Positions 37,460-49,211 of a stretch of 64,000 nucleotides of DNA are shown one piece after another. Made by a program: the position numbers and the translations under genes. This stretch comes from Podarcis raffonei (lineage: Eukaryota > Chordata > Lepidosauria > Squamata > Lacertidae). Each line of letters starts with the position of its first letter. The stretch's first letter is position 1. The notes beneath the pieces were generated by a model that saw nothing but the letters and a program-made list of their open reading frames with translations, was not told the DNA's origin and searched no databases. The stretch lies in contig NC_070614.1 of assembly GCF_027172205.1 (NCBI RefSeq), forward strand, positions 37,950,001 to 38,014,000. The letters are read 5' to 3'.

Positions 37460-37860
37460 TCATTCTGTTCCCACAGCGGCCAACCAGATGTCTATGGGAA
37501 GTCTGAAAGCAGGACTTGAGTCCAACAGCACTCTCCCTCTCCAGCTGCCTTCATCAGTGGAGAGAGAACATACTGTAGCCATTGATCTATTGTGGGGCAT
37601 TGGATCTGGTCACCTCTCCTGAAAAAGGATATTGTAGAGTTGGAAAAAAATTCAGAACAGGGCAACCAAAATAATCAAGGGAATGAAGCAACTCCCCTAT
37701 GAGGAGGAAAGGTTACAACATTTGGGGCTTTTTAGTTCATAGGAAAGGTGAGTAAGAGGTGACGTGCATAGAAGTGTATAAAATTATACATGAGAAAGTA
37801 GAGAGAAAAAGGTTTTACTCCCTTCTCTCATAACGCTAGCAATGTACCTAGCAGTGCCCT
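37460..37860 (+). mobile_element. CR1/L2-type LINE fragments
   Basis: Two adjacent pieces. 37470-37605 has CCAACCAGATGTCTATGGGA and AAGCAGGACTTGAG. 37625-37850 encodes the typical end of the LINE RT protein (AGAGTTGGAAAAAAATTCAG, GGGCAACCAAAATAATCAAG, GGGGCTTTTTAGTTCA). Their order suggests two insertions or a rearranged copy. Confidence 0.65.
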
Positions 37861-38984
37861 TGAAGCCTGGACTATAAGCATTCCCTCTAATATGCTAATA
37901 GTTTCCCTTTACTTGTAGGGAGATTTTTGGTTGGTTTTTGTTTTGTTTTGTTTTTTGTTTTAATGTAGGAGAAGATAAAAAAATTGTACACACACACACA
38001 CTCCGCCACTCCTTGCAGCCTGAATTCTACTCTACCACTTGCCTATTCATTCAGATGCCTCTTTGTAAACCAGGCAATTAGTGGGAATCCGTCTGGGACT
38101 ATTTTTAAACTTGTGCTATGATTTCCATTTTTGCCCTTGAGCTTCACTTTACTTTCTGGATAAATAAATACTTTCATTGAAAAGGCAATTAATCCAGTCA
38201 CTCCCTGTTCCAACTCTTCTCTTGCCAGTCCTTCCCTTCCCCGTACCTCTCATCCACTCTACACCACAAGAACATATATACGTGATCACACACTCTTGTA
38301 CTCGCATGTTAATTATTCTGGAATAGTTAACAGACTCTGGTCCCGTAACCATGGCTATCTCGAGTGCATATGCAGAAAGGTGAAATAGATACTTTACAAA
38401 AAAATGTAATATTTTTAAGTGCCCAGCAGGATAGAAGCAATCATGATTTGCTTATTTATTTATTTAACCCCTGCTCTTCGGGATCCTTCTGGATGGAAAA
38501 GAGGGGTTGAACTAAAATAAGTAAACAAGCTATTATAGTATTGTTATGGTATAAGAGATAGAAGATAGGGTGCGGCAGAGGGGGAGAAATAAAAACACCA
38601 TGGAAAACAGAGTATATTCAAGTGTATATGTTAAACTTCTGAAAATTTAATTTAAAAAATAAGTAAACAAACAACTGTCATAAATAACTCCATCCAGAAA
38701 GGTGCACTAAAAGGCAGTAGAAAATCCAACCTTTTACCAATCTATAGACACCATGACTATAAATGTGGCAGGGAGGTAAGTGGGTATGAGCAGGCCACTA
38801 ATCTGGATTAAGTGATCTTGAAGATGTACTGTGGAAAATTTCCCCCAGTTTTAAATCTTAAATTGTTTATGGATTGTATACTTTGCATTAACAGTAAATT
38901 TAAATATTGCTATAGGTTCTGGGTGCCAGAGTTTGTGAGTGCAAGTCACCCATAATTTTTGAATTCAGTAAAAGAATTAAATTT

Positions 38985-40266
38985 AGTTCCTGCTAATGAG
39001 CCAGGCCAGCTCCGGCAGAGCTAGCTGGATGGGGGCTATTGGAAGAACAGGCTGATGATGGCCTGTCATTAAGTCTTCTTTGGCGATCACTTGTAGCTGA
39101 GTAACATTGTCTTCCATAAACACGGTTTTAACAATGAGTCCGTAAGTGACTGTGGAGGCCAATTTTCTGTATCCACACGTCCTTCCACAGTGGGGATATT
39201 GGTTTCCGAGCGGGAGTTGATCACAGTGTGGATTTGCGAAGAGTGCCTTCCTCTTAGCACGTTTCTCCCTTGCATCCTGAGTTCGAGTGTCTTCAAAGCC
39301 CATGACACCTTTGGTAAAGGCTGTTCTCCAACTGGAGCGCTCGCAGGAAAGTGTTTCCCAGTTGTCAGTGTTTATACAGTACTACATTTTTTTTAGATTT
39401 GCCTTGAGACAATCTTTAAACCTCTTTTGTTGACCACCAGCATTAAGCTTTCCATTTTTAAGTTCAGAATGGAGTAGTTGCTTTGGAAGACGATCATCAG
39501 GCATCCGCACAATATGACTAGTCCAACAAAGTTGAAGAATCATTGCTTCAACACTGGTGATCTTTGCTTCTTCCAGTACACTGATATTAGTTCACCCGCC
39601 TTCCCAAGTAATGTGTAAAAAAATTTCAGAGACACCGTTGGTGGAATCTTTCAAGGAGTTGGAGATGGCGTTTATAAGTGGTCCATGTTTCACAAGCATA
39701 TAGTAAGGTTGGTAGTACAATAGCTTTGTAAACGAGCGTTTTGGTTTCCCTGCGAATGTCCCGGTCCTCGAACACCCTGCACTTCGATCGGGAGAAAGCC
39801 ACACTCGCAGAGCTCAGGCGATGCTGGATTTTGGCATCAATGCTGGCCCTTGTGGAAAGATAACTGCCTAGGTAGGAGAAGTGATTGACATTTTCCAGTG
39901 TTACACCATTGAGTTGGATTTGTGGTGCTACAGAGGGGTTATTTTGTACTTGTTAGTGCAGCACTTTGGTTTTTTGGATGTTGAGTGATAGGCCAATATT
40001 TTTGTAAGCTTCTGCAAAGATATTTAGGATGGTTTGGACTTGGTCATCCTCTGAGCGTGCACACACTACGTTGTCATCAGCATACTGAAGCTCTATGACG
40101 GAAATTACGGTAACCTTACTCTTTGCTTTCAGCCTGCTCAGATTGAAGAGCTTTCCATCTGTTCGACACATGATTTCTACTCCAGTGGGGAGTTTCCCGT
40201 CGACAAAGTGTAGGATCATCGCAATGAAAATAATGAACAGAGTTGGGGCAATAACACAACCCTGTT
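38985..40266 (-). mobile_element. 5'-truncated LINE, reverse-transcriptase C-terminal half
   Basis: On the minus strand, GVKQGCVIAPTLF and IELQYADDNVVCAR (the YADD catalytic box) are diagnostic of a non-LTR reverse transcriptase. Downstream come TKTLVYKAIVLPTLLYACET and HIADDRLPKQLLHSEL-type motifs. Near the C-terminus are CPHCGRT-like zinc-finger remnants (read here as QYPHCGRTCG). Frames are broken in several places: the RT block is 39953-40270, a second block is around 39592-39800, and the tail is 38983-39303. The element stops abruptly near 40266, as in 5' truncation during target-primed reverse transcription. It is not Bov-B (different motif set). The clade is unassigned. Confidence 0.8.
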
Positions 40267-40279
40267 TAACACCTGATCC

Positions 40280-40757
40280 CAATTAAAACCATCAACAAGG
40301 CAAAATACTCTGATACAGAGAGGAAATACTCCACTCTGATCTCTAGGTAATTAACAAAAGATAGTACCAGAGTTGGGAGGAGAAAGTTTCCAGGGTTGTA
40401 GTGGGCAATAATATAAGCAAACAGGAAAAAAGTGTCCCTTTTGCAAACTGGAGGGGATAGGGCAGAGCATGAGGTGGGTAATCTGTTTTCTGCTGCAGAG
40501 AGAGTGAGACACAATGTTTAGGGTCTCTTGCAATCAAAGGCTGCAGCAATGGAAGGAACAGGGCTCTTTTAGGATGTGAATGTTCTGCACTCTCTCCATC
40601 TAGGCTTAGGTTGTATATATGTGTAAATAAACCATATATCATAAAGACGCCACAGTCTCTGCTGTGTCTCATTGTCCAAAAGGAAAGACAGACCCTGGTA
40701 AGCATGCCTGGTCCCCCTGGAATCTCACACCGCTCAGACATTGGGCGGTGTGTAACA
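40280..40757 (+). mobile_element. Candidate partial LTR fragment (fossil)
   Basis: The right part has AAATAAACC at about 40625, a segment like R-U5 and an end CGGTGTGTAACA, typical of squamate LTR retroelement ends. It abuts the truncated LINE on its left. No coding parts are seen; family not assigned. Confidence 0.3.
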
Positions 40758-42034
40758 AGATGTTGAGCCATTTAATGTGAGTGGGAGGGAATCTCCCCCC
40801 CCCTTTTAATTTTTGTTTCATTACAGAGTTTTCTGCAAATAATTAGCTTCCCATACCTTGGTCGCTTCCAGATCACCTATTTATTGAGCACTCATGCTGA
40901 TTTGTGTTATTGAATCTTGAAGTGCCCATCCTACAGTCCAGTTTCTCACCTCAAGGGTATGTTAAAAATAGTTACACATTCTGGAGTAGTGAATATGCTG
41001 CCAGAACAGTCCTCCCTTTTCCTTTTTCCCTTTTGTGGAAAATAAAGTACCCTAAACTGCAAATAAGTTGTCATAAGTAATCTGAGCTTTAATTTCTTCG
41101 TGATTTTTTTCTACCATTGCTAGGAACCATAAATTGGATTACAACTGTTGATACTATTAATCATGCAGCTATCAACATACAAGACATGAATTACTTGTGT
41201 AAATGTCTTTGTTAACGCCTCACAAAATATTTAACAGACTGTGTACACATTGTGTACACACCATACATTTAAGGGCACACACACAAATTCTGGGATCTAT
41301 AGCTTATCCCTCACAGCTTCAATTCTTAGCACTCTTTAAAAACTACGTATGGTTCCCAGGATTCTTCGGGAGAAGCCATGTGTTTTAAATATATGGTGTA
41401 TACACAGCCTTATGCTGATGTAATATTTACATTTTGTTGCATGATACAATTTATTCTTTAAATGTCAGTTCACAAAACAAATAATTCTGCCCCATTTGTA
41501 TCTTTTCTTGCTCTCCCTTCAATAAGCTAACAGCTATGTACTTAGCTTTCTAGTGCAATCCCATGTATATTTAAATAGAAATGTTCTACGGTATTCAGGG
41601 CAGTGTACTCCCTAATAAGGGTATTTACTATTGCTACTCTAGATGTGTCCTTGGGTTCCACCTGATTTTGGTGCCCCATTGTGGAAGTTGTTAATGTGAG
41701 GCAGAGAAGTATCAGACCTGGATAAAATGACCCAGTGGTGAAAGAGAGGTAGTCTGCGCATGCTTGGGGACACATTCATTTTATGAATACTTTGGGGCTG
41801 GATCACCATAATTGTTTTGGGAAGGAACTGGGCTGAGCCTTGGCTCAGATACAGCCCTTGTTTCTTCATTGGATTGATTGATTGATTGATTGATTGTGAG
41901 GCCCAGGCCCAGTAAATTTTAGACTGTCCTAGGAATACAATAACCCAGATAATTGGACTAATGGTAGAATCAGGACAGACTGGAGAAAGCACTTCTTTAT
42001 ACATTTTATAATTATTATATAAAATGTATAATAT

Positions 42035-42169
42035 CAGGGCTTTTTTCAGCCGGAACTCACCAGAACTCAGTTCTGGCACCTCTCATGTAGGCACCATTGC
42101 CATTATAAGAGAACAAGGGAGGCGTTCATGGTGAGTTCCGGCACCTCTTTTTCCAGAAAAATAGCACTG
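42035..42169. mobile_element. hAT-type MITE with perfect 8-bp TSD
   Basis: A 135-bp palindromic element (CAGGGCTTTTTTCAG ... CCAGAAAAATAGCACTG) with internal GGTGAGTTCCGGCACCTC and its inverse. It is flanked by an exact 8-bp duplication TATAATAT (42027-42034, 42170-42177). The 8-bp duplication is the hAT hallmark. Confidence 0.8.
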
Positions 42170-42470
42170 TATAATATGTTTTATTGATTGCCACAATAAG
42201 CAGCGATGGCCACTTCACTGTCTTAGGACATTTCCAGAGAGTCACCGTGGGACTCCATCACATACCAGCAAATTCAGGTTGTTCAGTTAAAGCTTATGTG
42301 GTGGAGTCCTTGCACAACAGACCCCAAACTCCAAAAAATCTGATTGTTTTTATAATAAGGAAAATGTGGGGGAAATGCACAGGATAGTGTGGGGCGAGAT
42401 TTGCTTAACATCCCCATAGTAAAGGCAGAAGAGTGCTCAATCAACAGATTGTCTGGAAATGACCTTACGT

Positions 42471-42807
42471 GTGGGTTAAACCACAGAGCCTAGGACTTGC
42501 CGATCAGAAGGTTGGCGGTTCGAATCCCCACGACAGGGTGAGCTCCCATTGCTCGGTCCCTGCTCCTGCCAACCTAGCAGTTCGAAAGCACATCAAAGGG
42601 CAAGTAGATAAATAGGTACTGCTCCGGCAGGAAGGTAAATGGCGTTTCCGTGCGCTGCTCTGGTTCGCCAGAAGCGGGTTAGTCATGCTGGCCACGTGAC
42701 CGGAAGCTGTACGCCGGCTCCCATGGCCAATAAAGCAAGATGAGCGCCGCAACCCCAGAGTTGGTCACGACTGGACCTAATGGTCAGGGGTCCCTTTACC
42801 TTTACCT
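42471..42807 (+). mobile_element. Sauria SINE, nearly full length
   Basis: Same family as the 24.1-24.5 kb copy, in the opposite orientation: it begins GTGGGTTAAACCACAGAGCC, contains GGTTCGAATCC, and ends in GGTCAGGGGTCCCTTTACCT. The first few bases of the tRNA head are missing. It lies between ODAD1 and EMP3. Confidence 0.85.
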
Positions 42808-43607
42808 AGACAAGTAAACTGAGCATAGGTCTGTCCATAGTCATTAGTAATGAAAGCTGCTCAGACACAGTGGAGAGCCAGCCTCCTGCTTGTGGTCTTC
42901 TTAGGGGCCTCTGATTGGCCACACTCAGAAATGGGATGCTGAACTAGATGGATATTTGACCTGACCCAATAGGAGTCTTCTTATATACTTTCTAGCTTTT
43001 CTTTCCTATTCCAGTAAACATATTTTCCTTCCAAGGCTCCAAGGTTGAATATGATTGCAGTACTTCATTAAAGATTAAACGGAGACCAGGTTTTCCTCTC
43101 CTTCTACAAGTAGCATAGCAAAAGAAGGAAGATGGAGTTGTCTGTCCACAGTTACTACAGGTATGGACAGTTATTATATACTTTTAAGCTTTGTACAGGA
43201 ATGCCAGAGTGTACCTCTTTGCCTTTTGGGACTTTTTGGCCCCTCTTTACATTTCTGACCCCTCTGTGGGTGCTTCCAGACTGTCGTTAAAACGAAATTC
43301 AATCACAAATTCAGGTTGTGTATTTATAGCTGAATGAGAGGTCCTGTGCAGCTTCTTTGAGTCCAATCCCCCCACCTTTTCTTTCCAGTAAGGTGAAAGG
43401 GAAACGTACTGGAAAGTGTGGGATAACACTTGTTTTTGCACAATGGTCATCCAACCTCTCCTCCATTTAACTTCCCTGCAAACAAATCGGGATGAATGTC
43501 CAAAAGCTGGTCTGGCAAGTCCACACAGAGGATAATTCTGAAGATAATTCATTTGAAGAAGTGGGTTCCAGTCCACGAAAGTGCATGTCACAGTAAACTT
43601 GTTGTGC

Positions 43608-43646
<39 letters not shown>

Positions 43647-43879
43647 GGGGGTGGTTCAGTAATAGGAAAAGACCCCCCTTTTCACCTGGCAGCGCTTCTG
43701 TGTCTTAATAGTTTCGTGACAGGCAGATATAGGTTCCCCCCACCCCACCCCACCTCCCTTTCCGGACAAGAAAGTGAAATGGTGAAAAAGACTGAGTGGT
43801 TTCTTCCTACCGTGCAGACCGAGCCCTTGTCAGCCAGGAAGAAAAGAGGCAAAAGAGACACGACACAACTGGAGGAGGG

Positions 43880-44910
43880 GCGCTACAATTTTCAAGAAGT
43901 CGGGCCCCTCCCAAATGAGCCACCCTTCCCCAACTCCGTTCTTCGGGGCAACTGGCCAGCCACGCGCTCTCTGGTCCCACCCACGTGGACCTTTGCCAAG
44001 GGCAGGGCTGGGTGAGCCTGGTGCGATGTGGATGAGCTAAACTGGGGAATTTTGTGTGTTTTTTTAATCCAAGGAGGGGGTGAAGAGAGGAAACTTCAGG
44101 AGCAACAAGAGCAGCAGGAAGCTGCCTCCGTCCTAGACCCTCCATCAGCACCTCCAGGTACCTATCCAACGGGTCAGGGGGAAAGTTGGGTGCCAAAACT
44201 CCTGGGTTCTCGAGGGAGAATTTGGGAAACGAGACCTGGGGAAAGGAGGGGGGGTTAGAGCAGGGTGCTAGGTAGGATCCCATAATATTCCCGTTTTGGG
44301 GGTGGAAAGAGAGATCGAGAGATCTTGCCAGTTAGGCTCGGAAGAGCTGACAGCCAGGTTTTTTTTTTTTTTTTAGGAAATAGAAAGGGATTTGTGAGAA
44401 TTGAACGGGAGAGGCATCAATTTGACGCCTGGGGCTGGGGCTGGGGGGAGGAGAAGCCTTAGCAAACCACTCCCCTCTGTCAGATTGCCAGCCCCTCCCT
44501 CTGCTCTAACCCTCTGGACCCCGCGTCCTCTCCCCAAAATCCTCTCTTTTTCGCCCGCTCGTCGCTACGATCCATTTCCTTCCCCAAGAGAATTCAGGGA
44601 GCCTTCCTTCGGACACACGACCCGATCGCTCCAAGCTCCCTTAGCAGCGCTTTTTAGATGGAGTCCGATCAATACGTTGCTTAGGCCGATACACGAAGGT
44701 CGTTGTAAAAGGCAAATTTTGCAAATGGAGGGTAGCCCCCACCCCCAATAAAGCTCACCCAGCTCCACCTCCTGAATCGTCCACGTTTTAGCCAACTCAC
44801 GACGCACCGTAAAAGGGTAGCTGCGAAACTTAAAACAAAAGCCGGGGGGGGCTGTGTTCCCTCCCCCGCGCCCCCCACTGAGACTCCTGCCTGCCTTGAA
44901 TAACAAGGTA
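43880..44910 (+). promoter_or_regulatory. EMP3: Probable EMP3 promoter region with candidate noncoding exon 1
   Basis: A GC-richer stretch sits 4 kb upstream of the EMP3 start codon exon, which has a splice acceptor (AG at 48427-48428) and so needs a 5' noncoding exon. A purine-rich stretch ending CCTCCAG|GTACCT at 44157/44158 is the best-looking donor; a second possible donor is AACAAG|GTACTTG near 44908. Minus-strand open frames here (158 and 154 codons) show no recognisable domain and look like composition artefacts. The exon choice needs transcript data. Confidence 0.4.
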
Positions 44911-45394
44911 CTTGAGGTGTTGGAAATCAGGGAACCTCTCAGATCCTCAGATGCTGCCCCTTCTCCAAAGCAGTGGGTATTGCATTTTGGGATAATGTGA
45001 TACCTTATGGGGGTGCGTGCTTCTTCCAAAATGGGTTTCCTAGCATCCTATATACCTCAGTTATTTACCCTAAGCTCAACAGACTCTGCTACTACAGCTG
45101 GCAAAACCCAGCCTAGGTTTCTAAAGGGCCTTTTCATGTATGAGGTTTAAGATTAAACTGGATGGTGATAATGGAAAAGTAAATGCTGTTGTTGGTCTCT
45201 CTTCCAGTTTTTATTCCCCATTTGCAATTTTCATGTGCAACAGAAATGAGATGCTGAAATGCCTTTAATTGTGTGAAAATTACCCCAGGCCTTAAACTGA
45301 TGGAGATATACATTCCTAAAAGATATATCTAGGACAATGATTTTGTTTTTTTTTTGGTATTTGTTTAAAGTATTTTGTATCTGTTTAAAAAGTA

Positions 45395-45660
45395 GACTAA
45401 GGCCGCAATCCTAATCAAGACTACTCAGAAGTAAGTCCTGCTGAATTCATTGGGACTTATTCCCAGGCAAGTGGGACTATGATGCTGCAGTCCTGTGCAC
45501 ATTTGGAAGTAAGTCTCACTGAAGACTTACCCTGCTGAGTAAAGTTATGCAGGATTGTGCTGTACTCCTAAACAACTTTTCTTGGATTCAGCCCTATCAA
45601 ACTCAGTGGCACTTGCTTATGAATGTGCATACTTAGGACTGTATTGTATTGTGCCCTCCC
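45395..45660 (+). repeat. Old amniote interspersed repeat, two tandem partial units
   Basis: Contains GGCCGCAATCC, CAGAAGTAAGTCCTGCTGAA and GGGACTTATTCCCAGGCAAG, followed by a second, more diverged unit (GGAAGTAAGTCTCACTGAAG). Same family as 49326-49570. Intronic or 5' to EMP3. Confidence 0.5.
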
Positions 45661-47589
45661 CATTTTGTGAATTCTAATATTTTTTTTACACCCTTTATTT
45701 TGTGGATGCTTGTTTATTGTTAACATTGGTTTTAGTATCCTTTTAGTAAGTTATTCTAAAGAGCTCTTCTGTTATCAAGCAGTTTAAGTTGCCTATCCAT
45801 GCATTCTGACCTCTCTGCCTAGGAGCCAGATGCTAATTGCCAGTGTCAGAAAATTTTAGTGACATATGTGTATGTGTGTTGGCAGTGTTCAAAAGAGGAG
45901 TGCCTTTTCAATCTGGAATGAGTCATTTGCAAATGTTATTCATAGGAAACAAAAAGCAGAAGAGAAGGTTTTTTTTCTTTAAAAAAACTCCCAAATATAA
46001 ATTCTAGTCCATATAGCTTTCGTATTCAGTTCACAAATTAAGGGCATGCACACACAATTTTAAAAGTTGGGGGAAGCTAGAATAATTTTACAGTTTTGTA
46101 GAGGAAGCAGAATAGCCTGAAAACCTAGTCATGTGGTGCATGGTAAGATACCCAGATAGCAGAGAAACAGATCAACCCAAGCAGATACCAAAAGTCCTGT
46201 CTCTCACAGCTAGCATACGTTCTCATGGCACTGCAAGTTGCTTTGAGTTTACATTTTAGTAAAAAAAGAGCAACTAATAAGTGCAATACATAATAATAAA
46301 TACCAGTAATAATAGGAGCCACTTATCCTTCTATGTATTATTATCCTAAAATGAAATGAAAAGAGTTCTTTTTCTGCCTTTTTTGTAAGGCAGGCACTGG
46401 GTTCCTTATTTTTCAAAGCTAGGAATGGCCTTAAGTTGGCTGCTGTGGGAAAATTCAGAGGTATGCAGTGGCGTAGCTAGCCGCTCGGGTGCCTGGGGTG
46501 GCGCACACCCCATTTGCGCTATCAATTTAATGCAGTGTTATTCTACTTCAAACAGTCATGGCTTCCCCTGAAGAATCCTGGAGACAGTATCTTGTTAGGG
46601 TGATGAGAGTTCTTAGGAGATCCCTATTCCCCTCACAAAACTACAATTCTCAGCATGGTTTAACAACCCAATGCCCTCTTCCCATGGAACTCTGGGAATT
46701 GTAGCTCTCCTAACAAGTGCTCTTAACAAACTACAGTTCTTTTGTGGGACTCCTTGTGGGAAGCTGTGACTCTTTAAAGTGCTACTGCTTCAAATGAGAG
46801 CATTGAAGTTTAACTGGTTGATTCACAAGGAACTAGGAGCTAGAATATTTTAAGTTTTCTGCGATGGGATCTTTTTTGAGACAGATGAAAGACCAGGAGG
46901 CAGAATTTGTGGATCCAGAAGGAGAATGGACTGGGCTTAATTTGAACCAGGATTCAGCCCAAGCACTTGTTTTCAGTACCAGGCCATGATATAGGACTTC
47001 AATACTTTACAGTGGGGTGGGAGGGAGGGATGTGTGTGTCAGACTTGGAGGCCAAAGCTCACCTTCCAGACCTCTCTATCTTGCCCCTGTGACTTTACCT
47101 AGATCACACCCTCTTACCTCAGGCCACACCCTCTCACCAACTTTGCTTCACATCCCTCTTGAGAGTTTTTGCCTGGCTGGAATGTGTCATTGAGCTCTGA
47201 TAATGCCTCCTGCTTGCCTAGGTGGAGGCTGGAGCAGGGTGTGAGGGTCAGTGTAGAAAGTAGTTTAATGTACACAGGTAAAATTTACATGAATTGCTCA
47301 GCCACTTTTGCTTCTGGTTCCACGTGGCACTGGCATGTGGTCCCCAGAAAAGAATGTGGCCTGGCGGCTGAGAAAGTTCTCCCATCCCTGTTTTATGGTT
47401 AAGCCACTCTAGGGATTGTAGCTCCATGTGGGTCTCCTAACAACTCACAGCACCCTTAGCAAACTAAAGTCCCCAGGATTCTTTGGGGGAAGCTGTGACT
47501 GTTTAAATCTTGCCTTAAAAGCCAATTTAAGAAATTAACTACTGAGAAAATGTAGTCAGAAACTGTAGGTTTGTTGCTGCTGCTGGCTT

Positions 47590-47590
47590 A

Positions 47591-47636
<46 letters not shown>
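47590..47636. repeat. (ATT)n microsatellite
   Basis: About 15 ATT units upstream of the first EMP3 coding exon. Smaller trinucleotide runs: 14940-14964 (ATC), 7724-7751 (CAA) and 6625-6643 (ATT). Confidence 0.95.
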
Positions 47637-47638
<2 letters not shown>

Positions 47639-48443
47639 AAACCAACCTCATGTTTGCAACTTCCTTTTGCCTTTCTTGCTGCTCTGCAATTTCTGATGTA
47701 TACCATCAGGATTCCCTCGCTGCTATTTGAAAGGCAGGGCCCCTTGGTGGGACTGAAGGAGGCGGCAGCGACACAGCCAGGCTGTTGCTACCTCCACCCC
47801 TGGCGTGCCCAGGGCTCACATGACTCTGCAACATCTGGATCACATTAGGGCAAAGCCTAAAGCCACAGGAATGTGAGCTGGGTGGATGAGCCCAGCTCCT
47901 TGCTTCTCTGGGCTGGAGGGGGCTGGGAAATACGGCGTGTCCAAGGAGGGGCTCGGAGCTCTAGATATCCCCAGACAGACCCAATGAGGTGTGGGCAACA
48001 GCTAGACAGAAATGTACAATATGTGCTTAGAAGCTGGGGCTTGCGATTCCTCTGAGAGTGATGCAGTGGGTGAGAATGGTGGGCCTGAGCCTCAGGACTC
48101 CTCCTGGCTTCTCTAAGTGGGTTGTGGCAGGGGAGACAGGCCTGCTGCGAGTCAAAGACTTTGGGGGAATGGGATCTACTCGTTTGAGCGGGGGAGGGAG
48201 TTAGAATGGGAAACCAGGGGCCCTTACATTCCGGAGAAGGAACAGAGTGGTGTCTAGTTGCTCAGGCTGGAGCTGGAAAGATTTCTGAGTGAAGAAGGTG
48301 GGAGGTCTGGAGTTGGAAACTCTGCTAAGATTTGGACACCCTCACCTATCCCTAATATTAAGTGCGGAAAACAGGTTGTTTTCGTTTTGCAAGGGTTTGT
48401 TTAATGCTGCCCACCCTTCTCTCTCCAGCTTCCAGCTGCCAAG

Positions 48444-49176
48444 ATGAGTTTCCTTCTCTTCGCTGTCACTGCCCTCCACGTCCTCATTCTCATCTTACTC
48501 TTCGTCGCCACGTTGGACAAGGTGAGAGAACACAGAAGCTGTCGCTCCCGCTCCATCTTGTTTTCCTCCTCTGTTTTAGGTTTCTTCAGCTGGTAGCCTG
48601 TTGTGAGCCAGATCTGGCCCTCGGAAGCAACTTTTCATTGGCCCCGTGCCTCAGTGGGCATACCAATCCTTAATCCAGGTGTGGTAAACAGTTTCATTCA
48701 CCCTGGAAGCAACCAATCTCTCTGTGTGCCTGTCATGTGATTCTTACTACATTGTTCTTGCGCACTGCCTATCCGGGGAGATCTTTCATAAAGCCCATAC
48801 TGCTAGGTGGCGCTGAATTTATTATTACGGAGCCTACCATCTGTGATAGACCCTGGAGCTGGTCTGGAGAATAGAGAAGCCCCGACTGAAAGTATTGATG
48901 CCGGCTGTCTCTTCCTGCTCTGGATCCCAAATTCTCCAAGGGCCCAGACCAGCCCTTAGACTTCTCCATAGTCCTCCCCTGCCCCACCCTCACAAAAAAG
49001 GACAGTCAGTTTCTGAAGGTGCTAAAGGAAATTGTAGATTCACTGAAGCTCTCCAACTTATTGCATAGTAGCATGTTTCAAGTACATGGAACCCATCAGA
49101 GGGTTGTAGGCCACCCAGAGTGGCTGGTGAAACCCAGCCAGATGGGTGGGATATAACTAATAACTGTATTATTATT

Positions 49177-49211
<35 letters not shown>

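Noticed and set aside
43807-45029. Minus-strand ORFs of 158 and 154 codons upstream of EMP3
   Set aside because: No recognisable domain, overlapping plus-strand frames and GC-rich promoter-like composition.
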